DNA of 64,000 nucleotides from Voacanga thouarsii. Taxonomy: Eukaryota; Streptophyta; Magnoliopsida; Gentianales; Apocynaceae. This document shows positions 1-11,353 of the stretch, piece after piece. The notes under the pieces were generated by a model. It made no database searches. It was not told where the DNA came from and saw only the letters and a list, made by a program, of their open reading frames with translations. A program made the translations under genes and the position numbers. The stretch spans positions 248,001 to 312,000 of the forward strand of contig JANUWF010001165.1 of assembly GCA_026120185.1 (NCBI GenBank), read 5' to 3'. Numbering within the stretch: the first letter of the stretch is position 1; the number at the start of each line of letters is the position of its first letter.

Positions 1-1025
1 GTAGTGGGTTCCTGGTACAAGTACTATTATATTCGGGCTAGAATAAATATATTCTAGAAGGAGTTGGCGCTAATTTCATACTCCAAACCGAATGAGATAT
101 TACATGGTGAAAGAAGTTAATTGCATTATAGTTTGTTATTGAAGGGTTCATGTCAAGTCACTTAACATCCTGGACTCTTAGGTGGTTATGATATGTTGCT
201 AGATACCACTCATGATATGGAAATATGAGTTTATTAACTGATGAATTAATAAACTAATCCTGATTAGAATTGATATGATTAATTCTAATTAATTATGGAT
301 TATTAATCTCGAAGACGTTTGGATTAATTTATATTCGCTACTAATTAGCTGGGAAACCTAATAGGTCACACACAATAGAGGATTATATACTCAAGATGTT
401 ATTTGATAACATAGTGAGGTTAATTGCGAGAAAGAGAAGTTATTGTGGACAAATTGTAATTAGTTATAATTTATGGTCCGAATTGTAATTTGAGAACTTG
501 ATGTTTCCAATTACAATTAGAGAATTCTAATCGTTTTAGAAATCTCATATGCAGGATTTTAGCAAGATTTTTCATGTGATATATGAGATAGACATACGAA
601 ACCCTAGCTTGAGGACAATCCACGAAAACAACAACTCCAAAGACCTTCTCTTCTCTCTCCCTCTCTCTCTCGTTGTTCTTCAACACAAGAACAACAAACC
701 CTAGCCGCCACTTTAGTTTATGTAGCACACAAACATCTTGGTGCTTGAGTGTGATCCTCTGTGTGGATTTCTGTTAGAGATAATCACACACTGTGATTAT
801 AGTGATTGGACATTCAACTCTCGTGGTGTTTGATCTAGAGGATTGTTGGATCACGTCTCGATTTGAATAAGGAAAATTTTGTTTTCCACACGATCAAAGA
901 AAGGTAAAAATTTGTTACCTTTGTTCTCTTTATGTCTTATTTTCCACACATATGCAGATCCTGAGTTGGTATCTTGTTCTTATTTTTTCGCTGCGCCATA
1001 TATGATATGTGTGAGATACCCAACA
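1..1025 (+). mobile_element. Ty1/copia LTR (Angela/BARE-like), 3' part
   Basis: The segment ends in ...GATACCCAACA, the usual 3' end of Angela/BARE-type copia LTRs, and carries a CT-rich leader at about 650-672. Bases 13 to about 815 are an imperfect inverted copy of 1831 to about 1026, so the same LTR family is present twice in opposite orientation. About 730 bp of the LTR 5' end lie before the window, judged by alignment to the minus copy. Whether this is a solo LTR or the 3' LTR of a full element cannot be seen. The expected 5-bp target duplicate on this side would be CTTGT (1026-1030). Confidence 0.8.
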
Positions 1026-2578
1026 CTTGTCTCGTCTCTTAAATCTCAACGTGAGATTGACTTTAACAGTAATCCACATGAGGATACTCAAGAAACCAAA
1101 CACCGTCTTTGTGCTAGCAGAGAGTGAAGGCAGCAAGGGTTTTTTTTTTCTTTCTTTTATATCGAAGAGAAAATAAGGGAGAGAAGAAGCCCTATTCTTT
1201 TGTGTTTTTACCCTAATAAAATTAGCGAGAACTATTCCCGGTCATCATAGGAAAAACCACCAAAAAAAAAACCCCGTTTATATGAATTCTAATCAAATTA
1301 GAATTTACTAATTGCAATTGAAAACTGCAAGTCTTAACTATTGCAATTTGGCCCAAAATTATAACTAATTATAATTTGACAACAATAACTTCTTCTTATC
1401 ACAACTATCCCCACAATGTTATCAAATAACACCTTGAGTATTAATCCTATATTGTGTGTGACCTATTAGGTTTTTTGGTCTATTGGTAGCAAATATGAAT
1501 TAATCCAAACGTCTTTGAGATTAATAATTCTTAATAATTTAGAATTAATCTATTAATTCTAAACCGGATTGATTTATTAATTCATCAATTAATAAACCCA
1601 TATTCAGCAGATCATGTGCAGTACCTAGCAGCATATCATGACCACCCAAGAGTATAGAAAGTCAAGTTGATTGACATGAACCCTTCAATAACAAACTACA
1701 ACACAATAAACTACAGCATAATAAACTCCTTTCACCATACAATATCTCATTCGGTTAAGAGTACGGAATTAGTGCCAACTCCCTCCAGAATAAATATTAA
1801 TTCTGGCCTGAATATATTAGTGCTTGTACCAAGAATTGACGACTTTACATGTGTATAAATTAGAACTGTTTCCAATATACAATAACCTTGGTCAATGATT
1901 TCACGAGTAGTAATTTCAACAATGTGGCCGTGAGATATTCGCCTCTACTATTAAGAGTGGTGAATCATTTATTGACCCTCTCAATTACTTTCGTTTACCT
2001 GACATTGTACCCAATATTCATCTCATAGGCAGCCCTCGATCTAGCTCCAAAGATTGGAATCAAAGTACAATGCTCAGCAAATAAAGTACCTTAGAGATCT
2101 CAAGTCTAAGGATACTTGCACGTTTGCTATAGCGAGATTCTATCACTGGAACTACATAGTTATCCATGTGATTATCTCATAGTCAGATCATCCAATGTAC
2201 TTGTTCTATTAACAAACACCCACATATTAACTTTGAGTATCTCAATACTCACAGATATGAGAACTACCGCCTGATCAGATCAGGAAGTATAACATGTGCT
2301 AGCCTTAACGTATTAATGATGTCATATCTCATTAATACTATGGCTATGGATTATTTAAGTACTAATATTATACAGTGTAGTAGGCATCTCACATCATGAT
2401 CTTTATCATGATTTTCTTAACACAATATTGTTCTAGAGACTTTATCTAAGAGTTGTTCTACATAAAAATAAAGAAAATAAACTGAAAAAAAACTGAAAGA
2501 TAAATAATACCTTTTATTATAAAACAAATATGTCATATATAATTTACAAATGATTACCTCTATGGCATAACACTAACA
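1026..2578 (-). mobile_element. Ty1/copia 3' LTR of a minus-strand element, interrupted
   Basis: On the minus strand the LTR starts at 2578 with TGTTAGTGTTATGCCATAG, the conserved Angela/BARE LTR start, directly after a polypurine tract. It runs leftwards to 1026, where the alignment to the plus-strand copy breaks off in the middle of the LTR. The plus-oriented LTR therefore inserted into this one, and the missing end should lie to the left of the window. The pol remnant at 2589-4520 is upstream on the same strand, which makes this the 3' LTR. Confidence 0.8.
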
Positions 2579-2588
2579 AACTCCCACT
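2579..2588 (-). promoter_or_regulatory. polypurine tract of the copia element
   Basis: On the minus strand the purine-rich AGTGGGAGTT abuts the LTR start TGTTAG. AAGTGGGAG immediately upstream of the LTR is the standard plus-strand primer of copia elements, and its position fixes the LTR boundary. Confidence 0.75.
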
Positions 2589-3240
2589 TATACTCGAGCC
2601 AATCATTCATGTATCTAAGGTTGAATGACTCAACATACCAATCATGTTTCTTTTGGGACAGTGCTTTTGTAAGCAGGTCAGCTATGTTCTTATCCGTGAG
2701 AACTCTTTCTATCTTTACATCTTGTCTATCTATGATCTCCCAGACTATATGATAGTATCGTAGAGTTGGTAATAGTCTCTTGTTTGGAACTCTTCCAACT
2801 TATTGCCCCTCCACATAACGTAAACACGTAGCCAGATTGTGATTTGAAATAATCTTTGTCAGATTGACAACTTGCATCAGTGTACTCGTTTATTTTCAAA
2901 TCACCTTCTCCACAAACCAATAACACATCCTTAGTCCTTCACAAGTACTTAAGGATGTTCTTTGCAGCCACCTAATGACTCTCACTAGGGTCAGATTGGT
3001 ATCTGCTCGTCAAACTAAGAGCACAAGATACCTCAAACTTTGTACATATCATAGCGTACATGATAGATCCAACTGCTGAAGTATATGGAATTTAACTCAT
3101 GTGATCCCTTTCAACTTGTGTTTTGGGAGATGTGAACTTTGAAAGGCTTATCCCATGGGAGATGGGTAATAATCCCTTTTTAGATTGATCTATGCTAAAC
3201 CTCTTTAGCACTTTGTCTATGTATGTAGACTGTAAAAGAC
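2589..3240 (-). pseudogene. copia pol: end of reverse transcriptase and RNase H
   Basis: The minus-strand reading gives the copia connection region (TYIDKVLKRFS, then AVGSIMYAM) at about 3230-3000. RNase H follows, with YTDASCQSDKD and SGYVFTL at about 2890-2820 and SWKSSKQ at about 2800. Stops and small shifts interrupt the frame, for example a TAA in place of a codon near 3094. In the family this domain removes the RNA strand during reverse transcription. The gene is dead. It continues upstream at 3985-4520, across a foreign insert. Confidence 0.85.
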
Positions 3241-3984
3241 ATAAGGCTCAGATGTGAGGCATTACATCAAGATCCATATCCTCCATATACTCAGATGCCT
3301 TTGCATGATTTGAATCTGTGATGCATTCCGGAGGATAACTGTGTTCAGCAGCATGCTTGATATCATTGTTGCCGATTATACAGACAGCTTTCACTTCCCG
3401 GACATGGAGAGTGTGTCTGGATTTCTCTTTGAATTGCAATGCTTCTTCTTAATCCCGGAGTTTGATGTAGATGATCTAGAAGTTTTACTCGATAACTCAG
3501 GATTATCGAAGCGTAGGCGGTGCTTGAATTGCAAAGACAATCTCTCCGATATTATGAAGTGATGAAGTTGATGCTTCAGTTTTGGCCTCACTAGAGATAA
3601 GAACAGGAGAGGATGAATTGGCTATACAAGAGCTGAGCATACTCTGGTTGTTATCATCAAGTATTTCACTGTCCTTTTTGGCAACTTCTGAACCCAAACT
3701 TGTCCTATCACCACATAAAAGGGGTGATCCTCTGGCTGAGGAATCTTGAAGGCCCAAGATTAGGCTGCTTCCTTCATTTCCTGTAAAGGTAGGTAGTAAG
3801 GAGATGACAATGCATGCCACAAAATTGCATAACTTAAAGTCATTAACTTCAATTAATGGAATTTTATATTTCAGAAAACACTAAAGCATGGAATGAAAAA
3901 TCAGGAAGGCATAATTGGATATCATAAACAGTTCTCAAAGGGACAATTAAGGGAAAAAAACCAACCAGCCTCAGAGCTGCAAGG
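3241..3984 (-). pseudogene. captured host-gene fragment inside copia RT (unidentified)
   Basis: This block interrupts copia RT exactly between the codons for RDRLKKLL and LQSTYIDKVL and resembles no retroelement protein. On the minus strand an intron-like stretch ends in the acceptor CTACCTTTACAG at about 3792-3781. An exon-like reading follows from 3780 to a stop at 3248, which needs two frame changes (near 3510 and 3430). The reading is serine-rich and polar (SSARGSPLL, SEAKTEASTSSL) and ends in an acidic tail (MEDMDLDVM). Composition and the attached intron suggest the last exon of a plant gene copied as genomic DNA, not as cDNA. I do not recognise the gene. No target duplication or terminal repeats are evident. 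Confidence 0.5.
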
Positions 3985-4520
3985 TAGCAACTTTTTTAAC
4001 CTATCTCTATAGATTCTTATTCCAAGAATGTAGGTTGTTTCTCCAAGGTCTTTCATGGAGAATTTCTTGGACAACCAAACTTTAATTAATTGCAGGACAG
4101 GTACATTATTTCCTATAAACAATATGTTGTCTTTATAGAGCAATAAGAAAATGATTGCACTCCCACTAACCTTCTTGTATACATAAGGCTCATTTATGTT
4201 TTGAATGAAACCAAACACTTTGATTGTTTCATCAAAATGGATGTTCTAACTACTAGAAGCTTACTTAAGTCTATAAATGAATCTTTGCAACTTGCACACT
4301 TTTGTGAAACACTCATGTTGTGTCATATACACTTCCTCAGTCAGATTTTCATTTAGGAAAGCTGTTTTCACATCCATTTGCAGATCTTATAATCATGATG
4401 AGCAGAAATAGATGGGAGTATCCTGATAGATTTTAGCATGGGTACTGGCAAAAATGTTTCATCATAGTCAATACCATATTGTTAACGATAACTCTTAGCC
4501 ACTAGTCGTGCTTTATAGGT
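3985..4520 (-). pseudogene. copia pol: reverse transcriptase N-terminal and palm part
   Basis: The minus strand encodes YKARLVAKSYR (about 4517-4485), GIDYDETF, MLKSIRIL, and later FGFIQNINEPYVYKK, MKDLGETTYILGI and RIYRDRLKKLL. These follow canonical copia RT in order. The catalytic YVDD box has become YKDN (4126-4137), and several stops are present. The homology stops abruptly at about 4520, just before the position where the family has a CKWIYK-like block, so the element is 5'-truncated there. Confidence 0.85.
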
Positions 4521-5005
4521 ACCGAGCCCAAGCTGTGAAGCCATGCATTTTTTTCCTTGTCGAGCTGACTTTTCCATGCAACTTTCCTTTTCTTCTTCCT
4601 TTACTAAGCCGCGGCTAGCCAAGCTGCTTTCTTTCTTCTTGAAGCCTCTTGCGGTCCATGTGCATCCTCTAAAGGCTTGCATTATTTTTGCTTCATAATC
4701 AGGCCGCAACAAACACACATCCTCCCGCAGCCTTGTTCACTTTATTTCTCCTCTATTTTTGTGTTGTTTTTCTAGATGTGGGCCAGCACTGGATCAGGCT
4801 TTTGAGCTAGAGCTAGGTCTCCACTAGAATTGCACAATTAAACTCCAAATTCATCTATTTTTTGCATCAAATCATAGAAAAATATTTCTATAAGCCAAAT
4901 ATTAAATATGAATGAATATGACTAGTTATTACATCAAAAGTATCACAAAATATCCTTAAATAACTAGAAAAATATATGTAAATTTAGGCCCTATCAATAT
5001 CCAGT
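4521..5005. other. unassigned stretch
   Basis: Bases 4521-4740 carry an open minus-strand frame with many Lys, Glu and Ser residues that joins the copia RT frame but is not copia-like. The rest is AT-rich without coding signal. I see no repeat boundary other than the RT truncation point at about 4520. Confidence 0.4.
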
Positions 5006-5009
5006 ATGT

Positions 5010-5685
5010 ATCCACTTAGCACAGAGAGCTACCCAAAAGTGTACGTACTTAGTCACATTTCCCAGGGCCCTGAATTATTAGATTATCCAGGATTATCACA
5101 AGAAGGTGATTTCTTCATGTAATGAAGTATAGAAACTCTATTGTATAAGTCCGTCTTAATTAACTAGAGTTATATACCCAATGTATAAGATTATTGGCCT
5201 TGTGATAAAACCTCACCTAACATACATCAAAATGTACAAGTCCAACTTCACCAGATCATCAACTTATGCTCAATTTTTAGGGTACTCATCCATGTAATAG
5301 CTGTAATAAACCAATCTTTATTTATTTTAGTACTTTTATAAAGATTATTATCGCATGGTCCAATTCTACATATTCCAAATACGCTTACACTATTGGTGTG
5401 AATAGACTACTCACTGGTTAAAGATAAACCATTCACTATTTAGAAACCACAATGTAATGATTTAAACCTTGATGAAATGCTCAACTTCATGAATCAATCA
5501 AGAACAATTTTTTTCGCTTATGTTTTAGTAGCCCATAGTCTACAACTTATTATGAAAGCACGACCTAATAATGTAGATTATTTCCTAATACACTTAGACC
5601 TTAATGTATGAAACAACCATTAATGAATGAAACTAAAACACAGAAATACATAGGCCATTTTGGACATACATTCCAATTTGTGTAA
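5010..5685 (-). mobile_element. copia LTR fragment, same family as the 21.6-27.9 kb LTR
   Basis: The sequence matches the copia LTR at 22950-23007 plus 27297-27923 block by block: a shared block ending CAGGGCCCTG or TAGGGCCCTG, then GTATAGAAACT / GTGTAGAAACT, TATTGGCC, GACTACTCACT and CATACATTCCAA. The 5685 side corresponds to the LTR start on the minus strand (GGAATGTATG). It is an uninterrupted version of the site into which the solo LTR at 23013 inserted. No internal domains are attached. Confidence 0.6.
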
Positions 5686-5689
5686 TTCC

Positions 5690-6589
5690 TAATTTATTTT
5701 CATACCAATTATGTTGAGTTTTTATAACTGATCACCATATTAATCCTACATGATTGAATAGCTAGAAATTATGAACTATGTGATTTACTTGTCATGATTT
5801 ATCCTTAGGTTAAGGTTCTAGTAGCATCTATTTGTCTTAGTTGAGTGCAAGTTTTTGGCTTAATTAGGATTAATAAGGAATTGCATAATTTAAGTTATTT
5901 ATGTTCGTAAGTTTTTCGAATATATTCTACTTGATGTTAATGATGCCTTGATTTGCGTATCAATCTTGTGATTAGTCTATGACAATTGATTAATTGAAGT
6001 ATAATATATTTAAGAAAAGGTTTATCAACTTGAAATAGATTAAGAGGAGGATTATAGGTTAATTGGGAGCATTTGATGAAGAATTATCCATTTATATAAG
6101 GATAGAAATTTTTGACAGTTTTGCAAGAATTCTAAAATCAACTACTCAATATAATAGCATCGATGATGAGTTTCCTAAGTTAATCTCAAAACATACTCCT
6201 AAAACAAGTGGTTTCCTAATTGGCTTGTATTTGTTTTCTTAATGTTAGTAGTTTCCTATTTCTTGTATGTTTTAGTTTAGATAGTTTCCTATTTGTTTTC
6301 CCCCCATTTGCTTTATGTTAAGAATTTATTCTAGTTAATTATTCAAGAGTTGTTTATAAGGTTAAGATAAGGAATAAATATAAGAGTATACTTCTCTTGA
6401 GTTTCTTGTGGGTTCGACACCCTACATATACTCACTACTATAATATGTTATATCTTAGGGAGAAGGATTTATAAATTTCTTTTTGTTGGTAGCATGAAGA
6501 CTGCATTTAAATTACCCAACTTTGAATGTCGTGATTCTCCTACAATAAGAAGATATTGAGATTAAAGTTGAAGAACAATATTTTGGAAG

Positions 6590-6646
<57 letters not shown>

Positions 6647-6959
6647 AGAATGAGGTTTAAAGTATAGTGTTTTTGTATTGTATGGGTTTTTATTGTTGTG
6701 TAGATTTGTGATGCAAAGAGCTTGAGCTAAATAGGTTATATGGGGCCATGTGATCTACTTCTATGATCACTTATCTAGTTAAATTGACAGAAGGGTTATT
6801 TTTCAGATGTTTCAAATATTCAAGGGTTAAAATAACACATTTTAAAGTTTAACTGTGAAAATAAAAATTTAAAAAAAGTTCAAGGATGGCTAATATATTT
6901 TGCCATTTATTTTATTGCGAAAGTTAAGCATTGGATCCTTTTAGTATAGTTAGACTATC
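5690..6959. other. unassigned AT-rich DNA, possible old LTR-element end
   Basis: No coding signal was found. A phrase near 6405-6425 (TTGTGGGTTCGACACCC) resembles the ends of some Ty3/gypsy LTRs, and GTTTCCTA-type phrases recur at 6209-6295, but no boundaries could be set. A long TA tract lies inside. Confidence 0.3.
6592..6645. repeat. (TA)n microsatellite
   Basis: An uninterrupted run of about 27 TA dinucleotides. Confidence 0.95.
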
Positions 6960-7430
6960 ATTACTAAAAAAATGACTATTATCAACATACTACTGTCTAC
7001 CAACTACAATTGATTGATAATTACCAACCAGTTACCATTGAATTATCAACCTAATGAAAAATGAATAAATTAATTTTTTTTTCAATTGATTATCATGCAG
7101 ATATGCTCGGGTAGTAGTAGCCCATCGGTAATCTACTAGTGAATTAGCATGAATATCTTTACCAACTCATTGTCAATTGAAATCTATTTGTAACATATTT
7201 TTCCAGTACTTTGTTAGTAATTTAGCGAGAAAATAATGTTGTAATTGATTACTAACTAGTTTCTTCAGTTTGTAATAATCTCGATTGATAATTAGTTAGT
7301 AATTAACTTGATTGGAAAAATTCTACCAACTTATTATTAACTAAAATTCATTTCTTGGTAATGTATTTGGCTGGGAATTTTGTAGAAAAAGTATTTATTA
7401 ACCAATTACTAGTTGACCTTCTTTTGTTGG
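6960..7430. repeat. degenerate repeats of a host DNA element, left flank of the Tat insertion
   Basis: Phrases such as TTGATTGATAATTACCAACC, CCAACTCATTGTCAATTG and TTGATAATTAGTTAGTAATT recur in both orientations. The right flank of the Tat element (18188 onward, GTTGGTAATAATATC and CAGTTGGTAACATAT) continues the same style. The Tat element therefore landed in one older repeat, perhaps the subterminal region of a DNA transposon. No terminal inverted repeat was found. Confidence 0.4.
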
Positions 7431-8080
7431 TGTTGCCGTACAAAAGGGGAGCCGATGGAATTGGCAATCGGCTTCTCTTTCGATAAACATAAATAGTCCA
7501 ATAAGGGAATGAATACAAGAGTTGGACCTTTTAAAAGACATGAGTTCCTTACACTTACTATAGAAATGGTCCAAACAAGTAGGAAGATTGCATGCAGAAG
7601 CCAATAGGAACTAGAATCAGAGTGTTTCGATTGATTTTTGATGAAAATGAGTACAAAATTATTGAAATTTAAAACCAAACAAAACAGAAAGCTAGTAATA
7701 AAGACATAAAGGAAAAACCTCTGAAACTAACCAAAACTATGAATAAAGACAAAGAAAATGCAAAATAAAAAGGAAAATGAAAACCTAAAACTGGTAATCT
7801 TTTAGGTGTGTTGTCATTGTTCTAGGAGTCCTTGCCCGTTTTATGCTTGTTGTGGTGTTGTAACCAACTATCGATACATGGAGAAAATCTCACTTCATGG
7901 CTTAACCTTAGCGATTAGGTGGAGTAGTGCTTTACCAATCGTGCTGAGGCATGGGGGTAACAACTTAATGGCTCCTAGTTCCGATGTTGACCAAGTACAT
8001 CGGCTAAAAAAAAAAATAATTGATGTCATCATCAACTCAAAGTTACCATTGCAACGGTTCGACTAAAGTTGATGTTAACA
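7431..8080 (-). repeat. 3' LTR of the Tat element
   Basis: 650 bp. In element orientation it starts TGTTAACATCAAC at 8080 and ends TACGGCAACA at 7431. It pairs with 17526-18187 and is preceded by the polypurine tract. Confidence 0.92.
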
Positions 8081-8099
8081 CATGCCCCCCCACCCCTCG
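8081..8099 (-). promoter_or_regulatory. polypurine tract of the Tat element
   Basis: On the minus strand CGAGGGGTGGGGGGGCATG directly precedes the LTR start TGTTAAC. It is almost pure purine and serves as the plus-strand primer in this family. Confidence 0.8.
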
Positions 8100-8405
8100 A
8101 GTCCCATTGATTTATGGCGAGATCAGGTGAAGCGATGGGAATCATACCTCTTTTAATTTGTAGCCGTTCTTTTTCTGACAAAGTTAAAATTTCCCGATCA
8201 TTATAAAAGGTTTCCGACTCCTCAACTTTGAAACCCGCGAATGCTAGTGTTTAAATTTCACAAATAGCTATGGTCCACATTATTCCTTCTTCACTGATAC
8301 GAAATCCTTTTCTCTGAGAAACTCTACTTCAATTAGACTTCTATGCTTCTCGTGAAATTTGACAGTATTTCTTGTACTTCCTTTGTTAACGATTTTTGAA
8401 TCTTC

Positions 8406-11223
8406 ATGGCCACCCCAGTTGATAACACCCCCTGGTTTTGGTTCAAGCCGAGGCTAACTTGTACGCCTTAGGACCTCGGCTATTATCGACAGAGGTCACC
8501 ATCGATCATCTATGATTTGCCCAACTAGAGAATTTTGTCTTTCCGTTGAATCGAGATGACTTTTCTAAGACCGATCTCCCGTTTTTTCTTCCGCCATTGG
8601 CCATGCACCCTGAAGAATTATAGGGAATGGTGTGATCGCTATCATGCTACCTTCAGAGCCTTTTGGGATTAATAGGGTATTAGGGATACCGTTATGATGT
8701 TTGATTTTGATATGGCCTTTAATCGCAACCTCTTCGCTGTGGTTCTGCCGTTCTGGTCTTTAGCAATCAATGGTTTCATGTTTTCCCACGGGAAGTTTTT
8801 TTCGACCATCTTGGATATTTGCACCATCTTGGGCTTCCGATGCGATGGAGATAAGATCCCTAAACTCTTTAATGACAAAAGCATGTCTGCCATCGAGGCC
8901 CACCTAGATAAAGCCACTTCTTTCTATGGTAATTTCATAGCTGCCTAAAGGGGCGTAGGTTGTATTCCGTCATAGCAAAAGTAAGCCTCATTTCTGTGGT
9001 TGTTGCTCTATAAGTATATTCTCTGCTCTCATTCGACTGGGATAAGCAATGAATACTGATAGTACATATCAGCTATGTTGAGGAAGAAAAGGCATTGTGA
9101 CTTGGCCTCTTTGGTGCTGGCTTTGGTTTATCGGATGATAAACTAGATGACTTCGACCCTATCAGCTGGGAGTGACTCGACCAACCTTAGCGGCCCTCTC
9201 TGGGTTATGCAACTGTGGCTTTTCTAATATCTCCCCCAGTTTGGTATTAACAACCTCTCAAGGGATTCTACAGACTCTTCCATCCAGGTCACTGGCTATC
9301 GGCTGTTAAGAGTCCCTCTTAAAATATTTATAGCCGGTACCATTATGTCGTATCTTAATCAGAACCGACTACAAAGTAATGCTTCACTTCTTCCCCTATT
9401 CTACTCAGGAAATGAGCCCTCTTTAGATGAAAAACCTTGCTAATGCATTGGAGGGCTCTCAACAGACCATCTAGGCTAAAATACTATGTCCCAGGGAGCT
9501 CTTTTAAGGGGCCAAACCAAGCACATGATGCGTCAAATCATCCTGCAAACGGTACAATCCTCGTTACTTTTCTCGGCAATTAGGGCTTATTCAAGACATT
9601 CCTGCTGATCCTGGGCATTATCGTCCTACACCATTATGCCTGCTCTATTCACTGAAGATGTACACACTTTAGCCAATAGGTCCATAATTATTATCCGTTC
9701 CTTCGAATATTATTGTTTCCAAGTCGTCCTAGAAGCTACACCCAACTTCAACCTATGGTGGTGACTGATGAGTAAGATATTTTTTTCTGCCCCCTGCGGA
9801 AACATGGCTACTTAGGCTGGCTAGGTTAGCATCGACAATGGTGGAAGCATCGTCATCAAGGAAAGGTAAACCGAGCAAGATATTTGCCAGTCCTATTGCC
9901 GTGCCATAATTCTAAATACCACTAGTGAAGAAGGCCTCCACTCTTCTAACTAGTGAAGAAGAAGAAGAAAAATTTCTTCCTCTGCTTAGGCTATCCAAAA
10001 GGCGACAAGCCATCCACACCTCAACGATAACTAAGGTTTAGATTTCCTGTACTGAAACCTTTCTGATACTCTTCAATTTTTAGACTCAAAGGCTAACTCC
10101 TTATTCTCCTCCTTTGCAAAAATAAAAACTCACCTGATTAGTTATTACTAACTCTTTCTCAGAGTCAATAGAAACCATGCCCCCTTTGTTGCCTAAGAAG
10201 ATAACACCAGCCTAGGAGGAGACTTCGGCTGCTTCTCCTTCATCGGCTGTACTTCCAACATCTGAGATGCCCGTCTCAAAGAAAGCAGTGATTGATAAAC
10301 CTATTCCATCTCCTGTGGAGCTGATCTCTAAACCTTTTTTGGTAGAGACTCCAGAAGAAACTGCCCCCTCTCAACCAACGCCTGAGGCTGTTGCGCTAGA
10401 GCTCTTGAATAGCTTAATTGGGGCTGGTCGGCCAGGACACAATCATCTGAGCCCTCCTGCTATTTGCACAATCGACTGATATCGATATTCCTATTGAATT
10501 AAAGCGTTTATCAGCTAATTACCTGGAGCACATAAGGTTCACTCGGCACTTCTTCTCAAACACCCAAAATAGGAGGGGTGAAGCTTCTCGCCAGCTTAAG
10601 GCTTTGGAAGTGCTCTAGGAGCAAGAAGCTTTTTTGCAATCCCATCGCCAGGAAGCCTCCGCCTACTTAAGCATTCTTCGAGCTAAAAATTCAGAAAGAG
10701 TTGAAAAAAAATAAAGAACTTAAAAAACAATTGCAAGAACTTTAAGCGGAGCTAAATTTCAAGAAGAGGGCTCTAGAAGAAAAGCTTGAGGCAGAAAGCG
10801 TCTGTCAACAAACGGTCTCCTCTGCGGAAGAGTTAGCAACCAAATTTTTGGATAAACGGCTCATTCTAGAGGCAGAGGAAGAACTACTTCAAATGAAGCT
10901 ACAACACTCAAAAAAGCTGCTGGCTAGTATACAGTCCTCGTGGGATAATTTTCAATCCTACCTGATCGCTATTTTTCATCATGCTGATGAGACTAGTCCA
11001 TCCCTCGGGTACCTAACCTAGAAATGCTGAAGTTCATCTACCTCCAATGAAGAAGATAACTATCGAGCCAAAAACAACCTAAGAAGAAGTGACTAGCCAA
11101 ACGGAAAAGGAAAGAGAAACCCCACCGGAGATAACTCTGCCTGAGGAAGATTTAAATTGGCTCGCTATAATTCCATTTGCTTAGTCGATCGAGGAACCTC
11201 ATACTCCATCTGAGGAGAGTTGA
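8406..11223 (+). pseudogene. antisense ORF (aORF) with plant mobile domain and coiled coil
   Basis: This reading runs opposite to gag-pol, between integrase and the 3' LTR. It begins at 8406 (MATPVDNTPWFWF). A PMD/aminotransferase-like core follows: FDFDMAFNRNL, VVLPFWSLAINGF, FSHGKFFSTILDI and ILGFRCDGDKIP at about 8700-8875, then NLSGPLWVMQLWLF at about 9184-9225. The C-terminal third has a Pro/Ser/Thr-rich linker (about 10180-10480) and a Lys/Glu/Leu-rich coiled-coil-like segment (about 10540-10930). In-frame stops and shifts break it into pieces. PMD proteins occur as host genes and as passengers of plant transposons, and some Tat elements are known to carry antisense ORFs. The role here is unknown; assignment to PMD rests on motif order. 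Confidence 0.7.
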
Positions 11224-11353
11224 TTTTTAGAATAGGTCTAGCTCAGTCTCAAATGTAATGGCCATCGGATTGGCTCTTTTGTGATCAGCTATTTTCATGA
11301 ATACAAATATTTTCCCTCTTTCCCTTCTTTTTGCTGGTTTTTCTTCTTTTCCA

